Shown here in pieces: positions 25,408 through 35,102 of a stretch of 64,000 nt of DNA (its first letter is position 1; each line of letters opens with the position of its first letter). This stretch comes from Rubrivivax sp. (GTDB taxonomy: Bacteria > Pseudomonadota > Gammaproteobacteria > Burkholderiales > Burkholderiaceae_C): contig JADJHR010000019.1 of assembly GCA_016707445.1 (NCBI GenBank), positions 124,001 to 188,000 of the forward strand. The letters are read 5' to 3'. A program made the translations under genes and the position numbers. The notes under the pieces were generated by a model. It searched no databases. It was not told the DNA's origin and saw only the letters and a program-made list of their open reading frames with translations.

Positions 25408-27282
25408 ATGGACAAGCAAACCCTGTCGTTCCAGGCCGAAGTCAAGCAGATCCTGCACCTGGTCACGCATTCGCTGTACTCCAACAAGGAGATCTTCCTG
25501 CGCGAGCTGATTTCAAACGCGTCGGACGCCTGCGACAAGCTGCGCTTCGAGGCGCTGGACCGCGCCGAACTGTTCGAAGACGCACCGCAGCTCGAAGTGC
25601 GTGTGGCCTTCGACGTCGAGGCCAAGACCATCACGATCAGCGACAACGGCATTGGCATGAGTGCCGACGAGGCCGTGGCCCACCTGGGCACCATCGCCAA
25701 GAGCGGGACGCGTGACTTCATCGCCGCGCTCGAAGGCGACAAGAAGAAAGACGCCAACCTGATCGGCCAGTTCGGCGTCGGCTTCTATTCCGGCTTCATC
25801 GTCGCCGACCGCATCACCGTGGAGTCGCGCCGCGCCGGCTTGCCGGCCGACCAGGGTGTGCGCTGGAGCAGCGAAGGCACCGGCGAGTTCGAGGTGCAGA
25901 CCATCGACAGGCCGGCGCGCGGTACCGACGTGATCCTGCACCTGCGCGACGGCGAGGAAGAGTTCCTGTCGGCCTGGAAGCTGAAGTCGATCACGTCCAA
26001 GTATTCCGACCACATCTCGCTGCCGATCCTGATGCGCAAGCAGAAGTGGGACGAAGAAAAGAAGGAGCAGGTCGACACCGACGAGTGGGAGACGGTGAAC
26101 AAGGCCGCCGCGCTGTGGACGCGCAGCAAGAGCGACATCACCGACACCGAGTACCAGGATTTCTACAAGCAGCTCAGCTACGACAGCGAGGCACCGCTGG
26201 CCTACACGCACAACCGCGTCGAGGGCCGCAGCGAGTACACGCAGCTGCTGTTCGTGCCGGCCAAGGCACCGTTCGACCTGTGGAACCGCGACAAGCGCGG
26301 CGGCGTCAAGCTCTACGTGAAGCGCGTGTTCATCATGGACGACGCCGAGGCCTTGATGCCGGTCTACCTGCGCTTCGTCAAGGGCGTGATCGATTCGGCC
26401 GACCTGCCGCTGAACGTCAGCCGCGAGCTGCTGCAGGAAAGCCGCGACGTGAAGGCCATCCGCGAGGGCTGCACCAAGCGTGTGCTGAGCATGCTGGAAG
26501 ACGTGGCCGAGAACCAGAAGGACAAGTACGCCGAGTTCTGGAAGCAGTTTGGCGCCGTGCTGAAAGAAGGCGTGGGCGAAGACTTCGCCAACCAGGAGCG
26601 TCTGGCCAAGCTGCTTCGATTTGCCTCGACGCACGCCGACGAAGGCGTCTCTTTCAGCGACTACCTGGGCCGCATGAAGGAAGGCCAGGAAGCGATCTAC
26701 TACGTCACCGCCGACACGCTGGCCACGGCACGCAACAGCCCGCAGCTCGAGATCTTCCGCAAGAAGGGCCTGGAGGTGCTGCTGCTGACCGACCGAGTCG
26801 ACGAGTGGATGCTCAGCCACCTGTACGAGTTCGAGGGCAAACCGCTGCAAAGCGTGGCCAAGGGCGGCGTCGACCTGAGCAAGCTGCAGGACGAGGACGA
26901 GAAGAAGGCCGCCGAAGCCACCGCCGAGGCCTTCAAGCCGGTGATCGAACGACTGAAGGCCGCGCTGAAGGACCGCGCCAAGGACGTGCGCGCCAGCACC
27001 CGGCTGGTCGATTCACCGGCCTGCATCGTGGTCGACGAAGGCGACATGAGCGCCCACCTGTCGCGCATGCTCAAGCAGGCCGGCCAGAGTGCGCCCAAAT
27101 CGCTGCCCATCCTCGAGGTCAATCCGGGACACTCGCTGGTGCAGCGGCTCGAGTCGGATCAACGCTTCGACGATCTGGCCCACGTCATCTTCGATCAGGC
27201 GCTGCTGGCCGAGGGCGGGCAGCTGGAAGACCCCGCGGCCTACGTGCAGCGCGTCAACCGACTGCTGGTGGCGCCCGCCTGA
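25408..27282 (+). CDS. htpG: Chaperone HtpG (Hsp90)
   Basis: The 624-residue ATP-dependent chaperone has the GHKL ATPase N-domain (RELISNASDACDKLRFEAL, SDNGIGMSADEAVAHLG, LIGQFGVGFYSGF), a middle domain with the catalytic-loop Arg (LPLNVSRELLQESRDVKAIR) and a C-terminal dimerisation domain ending in PAAYVQRVNRLL. Length matches the family. The ATG at 25408 gives the usual MDKQTLSFQAEVKQ start; longer readings upstream would cover the promoter. A sigma-32-like promoter precedes it and the flagellin terminator isolates it from upstream transcription. Confidence 0.96.
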   Translation: MDKQTLSFQAEVKQILHLVTHSLYSNKEIFLRELISNASDACDKLRFEALDRAELFEDAPQLEVRVAFDVEAKTITISDNGIGMSADEAVAHLGTIAKSGTRDFIAALEGDKKKDANLIGQFGVGFYSGFIVADRITVESRRAGLPADQGVRWSSEGTGEFEVQTIDRPARGTDVILHLRDGEEEFLSAWKLKSITSKYSDHISLPILMRKQKWDEEKKEQVDTDEWETVNKAAALWTRSKSDITDTEYQDFYKQLSYDSEAPLAYTHNRVEGRSEYTQLLFVPAKAPFDLWNRDKRGGVKLYVKRVFIMDDAEALMPVYLRFVKGVIDSADLPLNVSRELLQESRDVKAIREGCTKRVLSMLEDVAENQKDKYAEFWKQFGAVLKEGVGEDFANQERLAKLLRFASTHADEGVSFSDYLGRMKEGQEAIYYVTADTLATARNSPQLEIFRKKGLEVLLLTDRVDEWMLSHLYEFEGKPLQSVAKGGVDLSKLQDEDEKKAAEATAEAFKPVIERLKAALKDRAKDVRASTRLVDSPACIVVDEGDMSAHLSRMLKQAGQSAPKSLPILEVNPGHSLVQRLESDQRFDDLAHVIFDQALLAEGGQLEDPAAYVQRVNRLLVAPA

Positions 27283-27391
27283 GCGCGTTGTACGGTATCG
27301 GATGGCGGCCCGATTCACATCGGGCCGCTGGCGCTGGCAGACTGAGCTTCTAGAATGCTGGTACGCGACCTGCGTACAGGAATCCGCTTCG

Positions 27392-28048
27392 ATGCACGAC
27401 CAGCACAAGCCGCTGAACGTCCTGGTGGTGGACGACCACGACATCGTTCGCCTGGGCGTTCGGCAGGTGCTCGATCGGCTTTCGCAGCCTTGCAACATCC
27501 GTGAGGCGGCTTCGCTGCGCGAAGCGCTCGACCTGCTGCAGCAGGCCCCGGTCGACCTGATGATGCTCGACCTCGGGCTGGGTGACGACTTCGCGCTCGG
27601 CGCCCTGCCGCGGCTGCGTGCGGCGGCACCGGCAGCGCGCATCCTGGTCCTGACGTCGATGCCCGAGGATCTGTACGCCGAGCGCTGCCTGCGTGCCGGG
27701 GCCGACGGTTTTGTCGTCAAGTCGGCGTTGTCGGCGACCTTGCTCGATGCCGTGCAGACCGTTCTGGGCGGGCAGATCTGGGTCAGCGTGGACCAGCGTG
27801 AGGCCCTGCTTCGCCGTGCCACCGGGCGCGGCGGCGCGGTGGCCGACCGCCCCGAGCTGTCGGCGCGGGAACTCGACGTGCTGCGCCTGGTGGCAGCTGG
27901 TCGCAGCACGCGCGAAATCGCCGAGCATCTCAACCGCAGCGTCAAGACGGTGGAGACGCACAAACAGTCGCTCAAGCTCAAGCTCGATGCCGAAACGCCT
28001 GCGATGCTGGTGCGCAAGGCGATTGCTTTTCTGGGCGAGGGCGGATGA
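27392..28048 (+). CDS. NarL/FixJ-type response regulator
   Basis: The 218-residue regulator has a receiver domain (residues about 8-125; acidic pair Asp14-Asp15, phosphoacceptor Asp60 in LMMLDLGLGDD, Lys in GFVVKSAL) and a LuxR-type DNA-binding domain (about 150-212; LSARELDVLRLVAAGRSTRE and LNRSVKTVETHKQSLKLKL). Its last four bases overlap the start of the LysM-FecR gene, and a CHASE2 histidine kinase follows that. The kinase is the natural phosphodonor. Target genes are unknown. Confidence 0.93.
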   Translation: MHDQHKPLNVLVVDDHDIVRLGVRQVLDRLSQPCNIREAASLREALDLLQQAPVDLMMLDLGLGDDFALGALPRLRAAAPAARILVLTSMPEDLYAERCLRAGADGFVVKSALSATLLDAVQTVLGGQIWVSVDQREALLRRATGRGGAVADRPELSARELDVLRLVAAGRSTREIAEHLNRSVKTVETHKQSLKLKLDAETPAMLVRKAIAFLGEGG

Positions 28049-29721
28049 TGTTGCCGGCCAGGCCGGCATTCGATCTGCTGGTGCTGGCGGCTGCGACCGC
28101 AGCGGCCTCGGTGGCATTGGCCGCCGGCCCGCAGCCCATGGCAGCCGACGAACCGACCTACGTTCACGTGCTGCAACCGGGCGACACGCTGATCGGTCTG
28201 GGCCGGCGCTACCTGGTCGAGCCTGGCAGCTGGCCCGAGCTGGCGCACCTGAACCAGGTGCGCCAGCCACGCCGCATGCCGATCGGCAGCAGCCTGCGCA
28301 TCCCGCTGCGCCTGATGCGAACCGAGCCGGGCTTGGCGATCGTGACCTCGATCACCGGGTCAGTCCGTGGTACCGACGCGCCGCTGATCGTCGGCCAGAC
28401 GCTGCCGCAAGGCAGTGAACTCAACACCGGCAGCGACAGCCATGCCACCGTGCGCCTGGTCGACGGCACGCTGCTGCGCCTGCGCTCGAGCGGCCGAGTG
28501 CGCATCGACGAGGCGCGCCGCGTGACCGGCACCGGCGCGGTGCGTTCGGGTGTGCAACTCGACCGCGGCCGGGTCGAGATCGACGCACAGCCTGCGCGCG
28601 GTGGGCAACCGGGCTTTCGCATCACCACGCCGCAGGGGGTGCTCGGTGTTCGAGGCACGCAGTTTCGCGTCGAGGCCGATGGCGCGCTGACCCGTGGCGA
28701 GGTGCTCGAAGGCACGGTGGCGGTCAGCGGCACGGGTGCCGCCGGCAACAAGCAGCGGGTGGCCGCGGGTTTCGGCACGGTGGTCGATGCGGCCGGCCGC
28801 GTGGCCCAGCCCGTAGCGCTGCTGCCTGCGCCCGACACCTCGCAACTGCCGGTGCTGTACGAGCGGCCTCTGGTGCGGCTGCGGCTGCCTGCGCAACCCG
28901 GCGCGGTGGCCTACCGTGTCCTGGTGGCGCGCGACGAGACTTTCGATGCGGTACTCGCCGACGTTCGCTCGGCGACGCCCGAGCTGCGCATTGCCGGCCT
29001 GCCCGACGGGCGCTACCCGATGCGGCTGCGCGCCACCGATGCACAGGGGCTGGAGGGGCGCGACGCGCGCGCGCTGCTGCAGCTCAAGGCACAGCCCGAG
29101 CCGCCATTGCCACGCACGCCGACGCCGCGTGCCGTGATCAGCGGCACGCGTGTCGACTTTGCCTGGACCGCGAGCAGCGAGGCGCAGCGCTACCGTCTGC
29201 AGCTGGCCCGGACGATATCCGGTGGTGCCGAATTCGCCGTGCTGGATCGTGATCTCAAGGACCTGCAGGCGGTGGCGCAGTCGCTCGACCCGCTGCCGCC
29301 TGGTGCCTATGTCTGGCGCCTGGCCAGCGTGCGCGCCGACGGGGACCAGGGGCCGTTCGGCGACGCGCAGAGCTTCGAACTGAGAGCCCCGCCACCGCAG
29401 CCGGCGCCCCCTTCGCCGCCGACCGTGGGCGATGGCTCGGTGCACCTGAGTTGGCAGGGATTGCCTGGACAGACCTTCGAGCTGCAGGTGGCGCGCGACG
29501 CGGTCTTCACGCAGATCGTCACGGCACTGACCCTGGATCGCAACCAAATCGAGTTGCCGCTCACGGGCGCCGGCCGATTCCACGTGCGCTTGCGGGCGCG
29601 TGACGCCGATGGTTTTGTCGGGCCCTGGTCGGCGTCGCAGTCGTTCGACGTGATCCCTTGTGTGCGTGACGCCCGCGACGCCTGCGTGCGGGCGGGCAAC
29701 GGGACCTTGCAGTTGCAGTGA
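28045..29721 (+). CDS. Secreted LysM- and FecR-domain protein
   Basis: The 558-residue protein starts with a hydrophobic segment (residues about 9-27, ending SVALAAG) that looks like a signal peptide. A LysM motif follows (38-88: VHVLQPGDTLIGLGRRYLV), then a FecR domain (95-230: GSVRGTDAPLIVGQTLPQGS, FRITTPQGVLGVRGTQFRVE). The rest has Fn3-like repeats (YRLQLARTISGGAEFAVLDR; FELQVARDAVFTQIV). LysM would bind peptidoglycan; FecR domains here are periplasmic, not the sigma-regulator type with a membrane helix. The gene overlaps both neighbours by four bases, so regulator, envelope protein and kinase form one translation-coupled unit. Confidence 0.9.
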   Translation: MMLPARPAFDLLVLAAATAAASVALAAGPQPMAADEPTYVHVLQPGDTLIGLGRRYLVEPGSWPELAHLNQVRQPRRMPIGSSLRIPLRLMRTEPGLAIVTSITGSVRGTDAPLIVGQTLPQGSELNTGSDSHATVRLVDGTLLRLRSSGRVRIDEARRVTGTGAVRSGVQLDRGRVEIDAQPARGGQPGFRITTPQGVLGVRGTQFRVEADGALTRGEVLEGTVAVSGTGAAGNKQRVAAGFGTVVDAAGRVAQPVALLPAPDTSQLPVLYERPLVRLRLPAQPGAVAYRVLVARDETFDAVLADVRSATPELRIAGLPDGRYPMRLRATDAQGLEGRDARALLQLKAQPEPPLPRTPTPRAVISGTRVDFAWTASSEAQRYRLQLARTISGGAEFAVLDRDLKDLQAVAQSLDPLPPGAYVWRLASVRADGDQGPFGDAQSFELRAPPPQPAPPSPPTVGDGSVHLSWQGLPGQTFELQVARDAVFTQIVTALTLDRNQIELPLTGAGRFHVRLRARDADGFVGPWSASQSFDVIPCVRDARDACVRAGNGTLQLQ

Positions 29722-32027
29722 GGGCCACGGAGCCGGCCGCCTGGCGGCGCGACGATGCCGCGGTGGCACTGGTGCTGGCCCTGCTGGCCGTGACGCTGGC
29801 CGCCGGCGACTGGTTGTGGCGCGTCGACCGCCTGATCTACGATGCAGGGCTGGCGCAGTGGTCGCGTCCGGCGCCGCAGGATGTCGTGATCGTGGCGATC
29901 GACGATGCCAGCATCGCGGCGATCGGTCGCTGGCCCTGGACGCGCAGCGTGCACGCCACGCTGATGGACAAGCTGGCGCAGGCCAGGCCGCGCGCCGTGC
30001 TGCTCGACCTGGTGCTCAGTGAGCCCGACCCCGACCCGCGCCAGGACCAGCTTCTCGCTACGGCGCTGCGCCGGGCGGCGCCTGTGGTGATGCCCGTGCT
30101 GTGGCAGGCCCTGCCGGGCGAACCGCTGCGCGTTCTGGAGCCGGTGCCGCTGCTGCGTGCCGAGGTGCAACTGGGGGCGGCCGAATCGGCGGTCGACGCC
30201 GACGGCGTGCTGCGCCATGCGTTCGTCACTGCGGGGCCGACCGGGCGGCCGTACCCGAGCCTGGCGCTGGCGCTGCTGCGGGCCGGAGGGCAGAAGGTGC
30301 ATGCCGATACCGCGCTGCAGCACCTGCCTGAGCCATCGGTGACGGCATCAGGCTGGCGCCGGCAGGATCGTTTCCTCATCCGTTACACCGGGCCGCCGGG
30401 ACACGTTCGTCATGTGTCGTACGTCGACGTGTTGCGCGGTGCGGTGCCGGCCGACGCACTGACCGGCCGGTACGTGCTGGTCGGCATGACGGCGCAGGGC
30501 ATGGGTGACACGCTGGCCACCCCGGTCAATGCCGACCAGCGTGCCATGCCCGGCGTGGAGGTGCTGGCCCATCAGCTGGACACTTTGCGAAGCGGGCGCG
30601 CCGTTCATGCCCTGTCGCCAGCGCTGGTTGCCAGCATCTCGGCGCTGGCGGTCGTGTTGCTGGTCGCCGCCTTCCGGATCGCCGGCACGCGGCTGGCACT
30701 GCTGCTGGCCGTGGCGGCGCAGCCGCTGGCCCTGGGGCTGGCGCTGCTGCTCCTGCGCGCCGGCACCTGGGGCAGTCCGGCCTCGCTCATGCTGGTCGCG
30801 GCGTTGGCCTATCCCTTGTGGAGCTGGCGACGGCTGGAGCGGGGTGTCGACCTGCTCGACCGCGAGATCGCCCTGCTCGCAGCCGAGCCAGGCCTGCTGG
30901 CCCCGCGCCTGGCGGATGAAGCGCCGCGTGTTCGTGATCGATTGGGGGCGCGCCTGGTGGCCTTGCACGCGGCGGCCGACACCGTGCGCTCGGTGCGTCG
31001 CTTCCTGGCCGACGCGCTGGACGGCCTGCCGACCGCGATGCTGGTCGACGATGGCACGGGCCGGGTGCTGCTGGCCAACCCACTGGCGGCAGCGCTGTTC
31101 GAGGTCGAGTCTCCGACCGAGTTGCAAGGCCTGGACCTGTCGCGCCTGCTGGCGGAGTTTGCATGTCAGCCCGCGGTCGACTGGCCGTCTGCGCTGGCTG
31201 AAGTTCGCCAGTCGGGGCAAGGCCTGGCCGTGCAGGCGAGTCTGGCCGGGCAGGGTGACCACCTGATCCACGCCCATGGTGTGCCCATGCACGGTGGCTC
31301 GCGCCTGATCGTTGCCGTGACCGATGTGGCGCCGATCAAGCGCGCCGAGCGCGCGCGCGAGGAACTGCTGGCCTTCGTCTCGCACGATCTGCGGGCGCCG
31401 GCCACGTCGATCGCGCTGCTGGCCGAATTGCAGCTGGCCGGTCGCGGCACGATGGCAGCCGATGCCCTGTTGCGCGAAGTGCAGCGCCTGGCGCAGCGCA
31501 CGCTGGCGCTGGCCGACGACTTCGTGCGCGTGGCACAGGCCGTACAGCGGCCGCTGCAGCGCGTGCCGGTGGACCTGGCCGGTTTGCTGGCCGAGGCCGC
31601 TGCCGACTTCGAGCCCCAGTCCGCTGCTGCCGGCGTCAGCCTGCAGGTCGATCCTGCCGTGCCGTGGTCAGCGCCCGACATGGACCGGGCACTGGTGCTG
31701 CGGGCCCTGGGCAACCTGCTGTCCAATGCCATCAAGTTCAGCCCCGCAGGGGCCGTGGTTCGAGTCGGCGCCCGCATGGCGCCGGGCGAAATCGCCTCGG
31801 TGCTGTGGGTCAGCGACAGCGGGCCCGGCCTTAGCGAGCAGGCGATGCAGAGCCTGATGCAAGCCGGCGACGGTCTGGTGCCGGTCGGTGCCCAGGGTGT
31901 GGGTTTCGGGCTGCTGTTTGTGCAGCGGGTCGCGCAGCGCCATGGTGGCCGTCTGCTCGTGCGCGCCAACCCGCCCACGGGCAGCGTCTTCGAGCTGGTC
32001 GTTGCGGCGGAATCAGGAAAAGCCTGA
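29718..32027 (+). CDS. CHASE2-domain sensor histidine kinase
   Basis: The 769-residue kinase has one N-terminal membrane segment (about 15-33), a large periplasmic CHASE2 domain (about 35-295; VVIVAIDDASIAAIGRWPWT), three further membrane helices (about 300-368), a PAS domain (about 425-540), and the HisKA/HATPase core. His556 in AFVSHDLRAPATS is the phosphorylated residue; the N box (NLLSNAIKFSPAG) and G boxes (SDSGPGLSE, GVGFGLLFVQ) are intact. It starts at a GTG that overlaps the upstream stop. CHASE2 ligands are unknown. It probably senses the state of the co-encoded LysM-FecR protein or cell wall. Confidence 0.92.
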   Translation: MRATEPAAWRRDDAAVALVLALLAVTLAAGDWLWRVDRLIYDAGLAQWSRPAPQDVVIVAIDDASIAAIGRWPWTRSVHATLMDKLAQARPRAVLLDLVLSEPDPDPRQDQLLATALRRAAPVVMPVLWQALPGEPLRVLEPVPLLRAEVQLGAAESAVDADGVLRHAFVTAGPTGRPYPSLALALLRAGGQKVHADTALQHLPEPSVTASGWRRQDRFLIRYTGPPGHVRHVSYVDVLRGAVPADALTGRYVLVGMTAQGMGDTLATPVNADQRAMPGVEVLAHQLDTLRSGRAVHALSPALVASISALAVVLLVAAFRIAGTRLALLLAVAAQPLALGLALLLLRAGTWGSPASLMLVAALAYPLWSWRRLERGVDLLDREIALLAAEPGLLAPRLADEAPRVRDRLGARLVALHAAADTVRSVRRFLADALDGLPTAMLVDDGTGRVLLANPLAAALFEVESPTELQGLDLSRLLAEFACQPAVDWPSALAEVRQSGQGLAVQASLAGQGDHLIHAHGVPMHGGSRLIVAVTDVAPIKRAERAREELLAFVSHDLRAPATSIALLAELQLAGRGTMAADALLREVQRLAQRTLALADDFVRVAQAVQRPLQRVPVDLAGLLAEAAADFEPQSAAAGVSLQVDPAVPWSAPDMDRALVLRALGNLLSNAIKFSPAGAVVRVGARMAPGEIASVLWVSDSGPGLSEQAMQSLMQAGDGLVPVGAQGVGFGLLFVQRVAQRHGGRLLVRANPPTGSVFELVVAAESGKA

Positions 32028-32135
32028 GCCGCTGGCAGGCCTTGCCCCGAGGCCGGATTCAGCCCCTGCTGGATGGGCGAACGGCCGACGACGGCCTATG
32101 GTCAAGATCCGCACCGAGTCTGGTCATCGACCGCC

Positions 32136-33062
32136 ATGAACGCCCATCCCATCCGCCGTGTCCTGCGAGCCCTGCTGCCCGGCCGCCCGGTCGAGGCGAA
32201 GGCGCTTGTCGTGCAGCACCTGGGCTTCGAACCTGCGGACCTGGACACGCTGCCGGCCGTGCTTGACGAGGTCGGTCGTGAGCTGGGGGTGTCTTTGCGC
32301 CTCGACGGCATCAGCGGCGACCTGGTGCTGGCCGAGCAGGCCTTCATCGCCCGCGTGGCGCCGCAAGTGTTGAATGCCTTTCTCGACGAGCGCCCGTTGA
32401 TGACCATGCCCAGCGCCGTTGGCAGTGACCGGAATGCACGGCGTCGGGCACGGCAACTGCATGCCGAATTGACGCAGCAGTTTCGTGCGCTGTCGCTGGC
32501 GGCGCCGACCGAGACCGCTGCACCGGCCGACCGTGGTGCAGCCCCTGCGCCGACGTCTTCGGGCTACGACTCGCAATTCGACACGCGCCAGCACGCCGAG
32601 CGCCTGGCCGAGGCCGATCTCGACCGTGACCGTGCCGAGTTGCTCAAGCGCTTGCGGCGCGGTCTCGTCGATCCGGCGCAACCGCTGCTCGAAACCGCTT
32701 ATGGGCCGAAGGCGACGCTGGTGCTCGACTTCGCCAGCGGCGTGGCCTATGTCGACGAACTGGCCGACCAGCGACTGCGCGTCACGCGCGAGCTGCCCTA
32801 TCTGGCGCGCGGGTCTTCGCCCGAGACCGGCTGCAAGCAACGTGAGCTCGACCTGGTGGCCTGGGACATTGCCGCGGCGGCCGGTGGCTTTCGACTGCTG
32901 AATTCACCGGTCAACTGGTGGCATACCCCGCTGGCAGCGGCGCCGGGTCTGGACGTGTCGCGTTTCAGCGCACTGCCCCGGCACCTGGACTTGGCGCGGG
33001 TGTTGTCGGCGCGCATCCGGTCTCGCCGGCCGAATTGCGACGTCGTTGCCGAGTCAGCCTGA
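32136..33062 (+). CDS. Protein of unknown function next to the CHASE2 module
   Basis: The 308-residue protein is not recognised. It has no signal peptide or membrane helix. The N-terminal third is hydrophobic-helical (LVVQHLGFEPADLDTLPAVL), the middle (about 120-165) is Ala/Pro-rich linker, and the C-terminal part is charged (ADLDRDRAELLKRLRRGLVD) before a likely folded segment (LVLDFASGVAYVDELADQRL). The ATG at 32136 is chosen as the first that avoids a low-complexity extension. It lies on the same strand 108 bases after the kinase, so it may belong to the same signalling unit. Confidence 0.6.
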   Translation: MNAHPIRRVLRALLPGRPVEAKALVVQHLGFEPADLDTLPAVLDEVGRELGVSLRLDGISGDLVLAEQAFIARVAPQVLNAFLDERPLMTMPSAVGSDRNARRRARQLHAELTQQFRALSLAAPTETAAPADRGAAPAPTSSGYDSQFDTRQHAERLAEADLDRDRAELLKRLRRGLVDPAQPLLETAYGPKATLVLDFASGVAYVDELADQRLRVTRELPYLARGSSPETGCKQRELDLVAWDIAAAAGGFRLLNSPVNWWHTPLAAAPGLDVSRFSALPRHLDLARVLSARIRSRRPNCDVVAESA

Positions 33063-33141
33063 GCGACTTGCGCAGCTTCCTGCAGGCGGCCTTGTTCCTG
33101 GGCCTGGTGCAGTGGATGCCGGTGCCGCGGACCTGAGGCGT

Positions 33142-34161
33142 TCAGCCCGCGGACATCGCCTCCACCTGTTCACGCATCTGCGTGGTCTGCTCAGACCAGT
33201 AGGCGGCAGTGCCAAAGTACGGGAAGGCGCTGGGAAAGGCCGGATCGGCCCAGCGCTCGGCCAGCCAGGCCGCATGACGCAACATGCGCAGCGTGCGCAG
33301 CGGCTCGATCAGGCGTCGCTCGGCGGGGTCGAAGTCGGACCATTCTTCGTACCCCTCGAGCAGCAGGTTCAGTTGTGCCGACAGGCTGTCGGCATCACCC
33401 GAGACCAGCATCCACAGGTCCTGCACGGCAGGGCCCATGCAGGCGTCGTCGAGGTCGACCACATGCGGCCCTTCGGCCCGCCACAGCACGTTGCCGAGGT
33501 GGCAGTCACCGTGCAGGCGCAAGCTTGCCAACTGGCCATGGCGCTCGAAGGCGGCGGCGATGCCATCGATGGCCCGTTGCGCCCACGCAAGCCAGGCCGG
33601 TTCTTCCGCGTCCGTGACCACACCCAGGTCCTGCAGGCGTTGCAGGGCCGCCTGCGCGTCGTGCCCGGGATTCATGTGATGGCGATGGGCGAAGGCGCGA
33701 ATGCGACCGACGGCGTGCAGTCGGCCGATGAAGCGGCCGATACGGCGCAAGGTGTCGGCCTGGTCGAGTTCGGGCTCGCGCCCCGCACAGCGGGGTGATA
33801 CCGAAAAGCGGTGCACATCGCCTGCACAGTGCCAGCGCACCAGGGTCGGCGGGTCGCCGAGCAAGGTCACATCGGCGGCGGCGCTGCCGTGCAGCACGAT
33901 CGGCGCGACCACCGGCACTTCGGCCGCCGCCAGTTCGAGCGCGAAGGCATGTTCTTCGAGGATCTGCGCGTCGCTCCAGCGGCCGGGCCGGTAGAACTTG
34001 GTGACCACGGCCGAGCCGTCTTCCAGAAACACCTGGTGAACCCGGTTCTCATAGGAATTGAGCTGCAGCAGCCGGCCATCGGGCCGCAGTCCCACGGCGT
34101 CCAAGGCGTCGAGCACGCGCGCCGGGGTCAGTTCCAGGTAGCCTGGCAACGGCGCCTTCAT
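33142..34161 (-). CDS. srkA: Stress-response serine/threonine kinase, SrkA/RdoA family
   Basis: The 339-residue protein has the aminoglycoside-phosphotransferase-like fold of the SrkA (YihE) family: LLQLNSYENRVHQVFLEDGS, the ATP-site Lys in VVTKFYRPGRW, GRFIGRLHAVG, the catalytic loop LHGDCHLGNVLW and the metal-binding VVDLDDACMGPAVQDLW. SrkA in E. coli phosphorylates Ser/Thr and guards against stress-induced death downstream of Cpx. The gene follows the DUF2726 gene by 37 bases on the same strand. Confidence 0.9.
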   Translation of the reverse strand: MKAPLPGYLELTPARVLDALDAVGLRPDGRLLQLNSYENRVHQVFLEDGSAVVTKFYRPGRWSDAQILEEHAFALELAAAEVPVVAPIVLHGSAAADVTLLGDPPTLVRWHCAGDVHRFSVSPRCAGREPELDQADTLRRIGRFIGRLHAVGRIRAFAHRHHMNPGHDAQAALQRLQDLGVVTDAEEPAWLAWAQRAIDGIAAAFERHGQLASLRLHGDCHLGNVLWRAEGPHVVDLDDACMGPAVQDLWMLVSGDADSLSAQLNLLLEGYEEWSDFDPAERRLIEPLRTLRMLRHAAWLAERWADPAFPSAFPYFGTAAYWSEQTTQMREQVEAMSAG

Positions 34162-34198
34162 CGAAGGCAGACCCGCACAGCAGTGGCGTGCGGATCGG

Positions 34199-34946
34199 TC
34201 AATGTCGAACCGGCGGCTCGAAGGGGCGCGGTGTCGAATCGCCGGGGGGGTCGATATCGCGCACCGACAGACCGCTGCGCAGCGCGCCGAACTCGCTGCT
34301 GCCGACGTCGCTGCGCGTGTCGCTGCCGAAGAAGGAATCGTGGAAGAAGCCCGAGTCCTGCCACAGCGCATGGCGCTGGCGCCGCCGGCTGGCGAACTCG
34401 CCCCCCAGTGAATCGCGGCTGTCCCATGGTGGGTGCAGCCTGCGGCCCGCGCGTCTGGTTGCTGCCCTGGGGTACCAGCAATTGCAGCTCGGGGATCGAC
34501 GGCAGGTGGTCCACCGGGCAGCGCAAATAGCGCACACGACAAGCACCCAGCACGGCCTGCTTGATCTGCACGGTTCGGCGCGACGTGCTGCGGTCGGCGT
34601 CGAGGTCGATCGCCGCCAGCACCCGACCGTTGGCGCTGCAGACCGCGAAGGTGACATTGATCGAGCCCAGCAGCTGGTACCAGTAGCGGGTGTCCTGCGG
34701 GTCGTTGGGCTGGCAGAAGCGCACCAGCGGCAGCTTGGACAGCACGATGTGGTGCGGCAGGGCCTCGCGCAACTGGCGGTAGACACGTCGCTCGTCGGTG
34801 TTGAAAACCGGCCGTGCGGTGAGTGTCCACTCGGCTGGCAGTGGGTGTGGCTGGGGTTTGCGGCCGCGCTGCCACCACAAGGCCGACGCCGCAATCAGCA
34901 AGATCGCGGACAGCGTCGCCAGCAGCCAGGGCAGCACGTCCAACAT
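34199..34946 (-). pseudogene. Membrane-anchored DUF2726 protein with a frameshift
   Basis: The N-terminal part is a short anchor helix (LPWLLATLSAILLIAASALWW) followed by a DUF2726 nuclease-like domain (VFNTDERRVYRQLREALPHH, FAVCSANGRVLAAIDLD, CRVRYLRCPVDHLPSIPELQ). After LLVPQGSNQTRG the family's C-terminal signature RQRHALWQDSGFFHDSFFGS continues in another frame and ends at 34199. Removing one base from a run of six G (plus-strand C at 34401-34406) joins the two frames. The uninterrupted reading of the first frame ends instead in a tail unlike the family. It is either a real homopolymer frameshift or a sequencing error. Function of the family is unknown. Confidence 0.75.
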
Positions 34947-35102
34947 GGGGCAAGGGGCCGACCGGTGGCAAGCACTGCGGCGAGTCGCGACTAAGGTGTC
35001 GAGAATGTTACAGCGCGCCCGCCGATCCGAAACCCCGCGACTCGGTGCAAAAGGCGTTCGCACCACCCTTGGATCGAGGGGGGGCTCGCGCGCCGGCGTG
35101 AA

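Noticed and set aside
28045..29721. FecR-domain protein as a classic anti-sigma regulator of iron uptake
   Set aside because: No ECF sigma factor or TonB receptor is nearby, and the protein is secreted with LysM and Fn3-like parts instead of a cytoplasmic anti-sigma domain.
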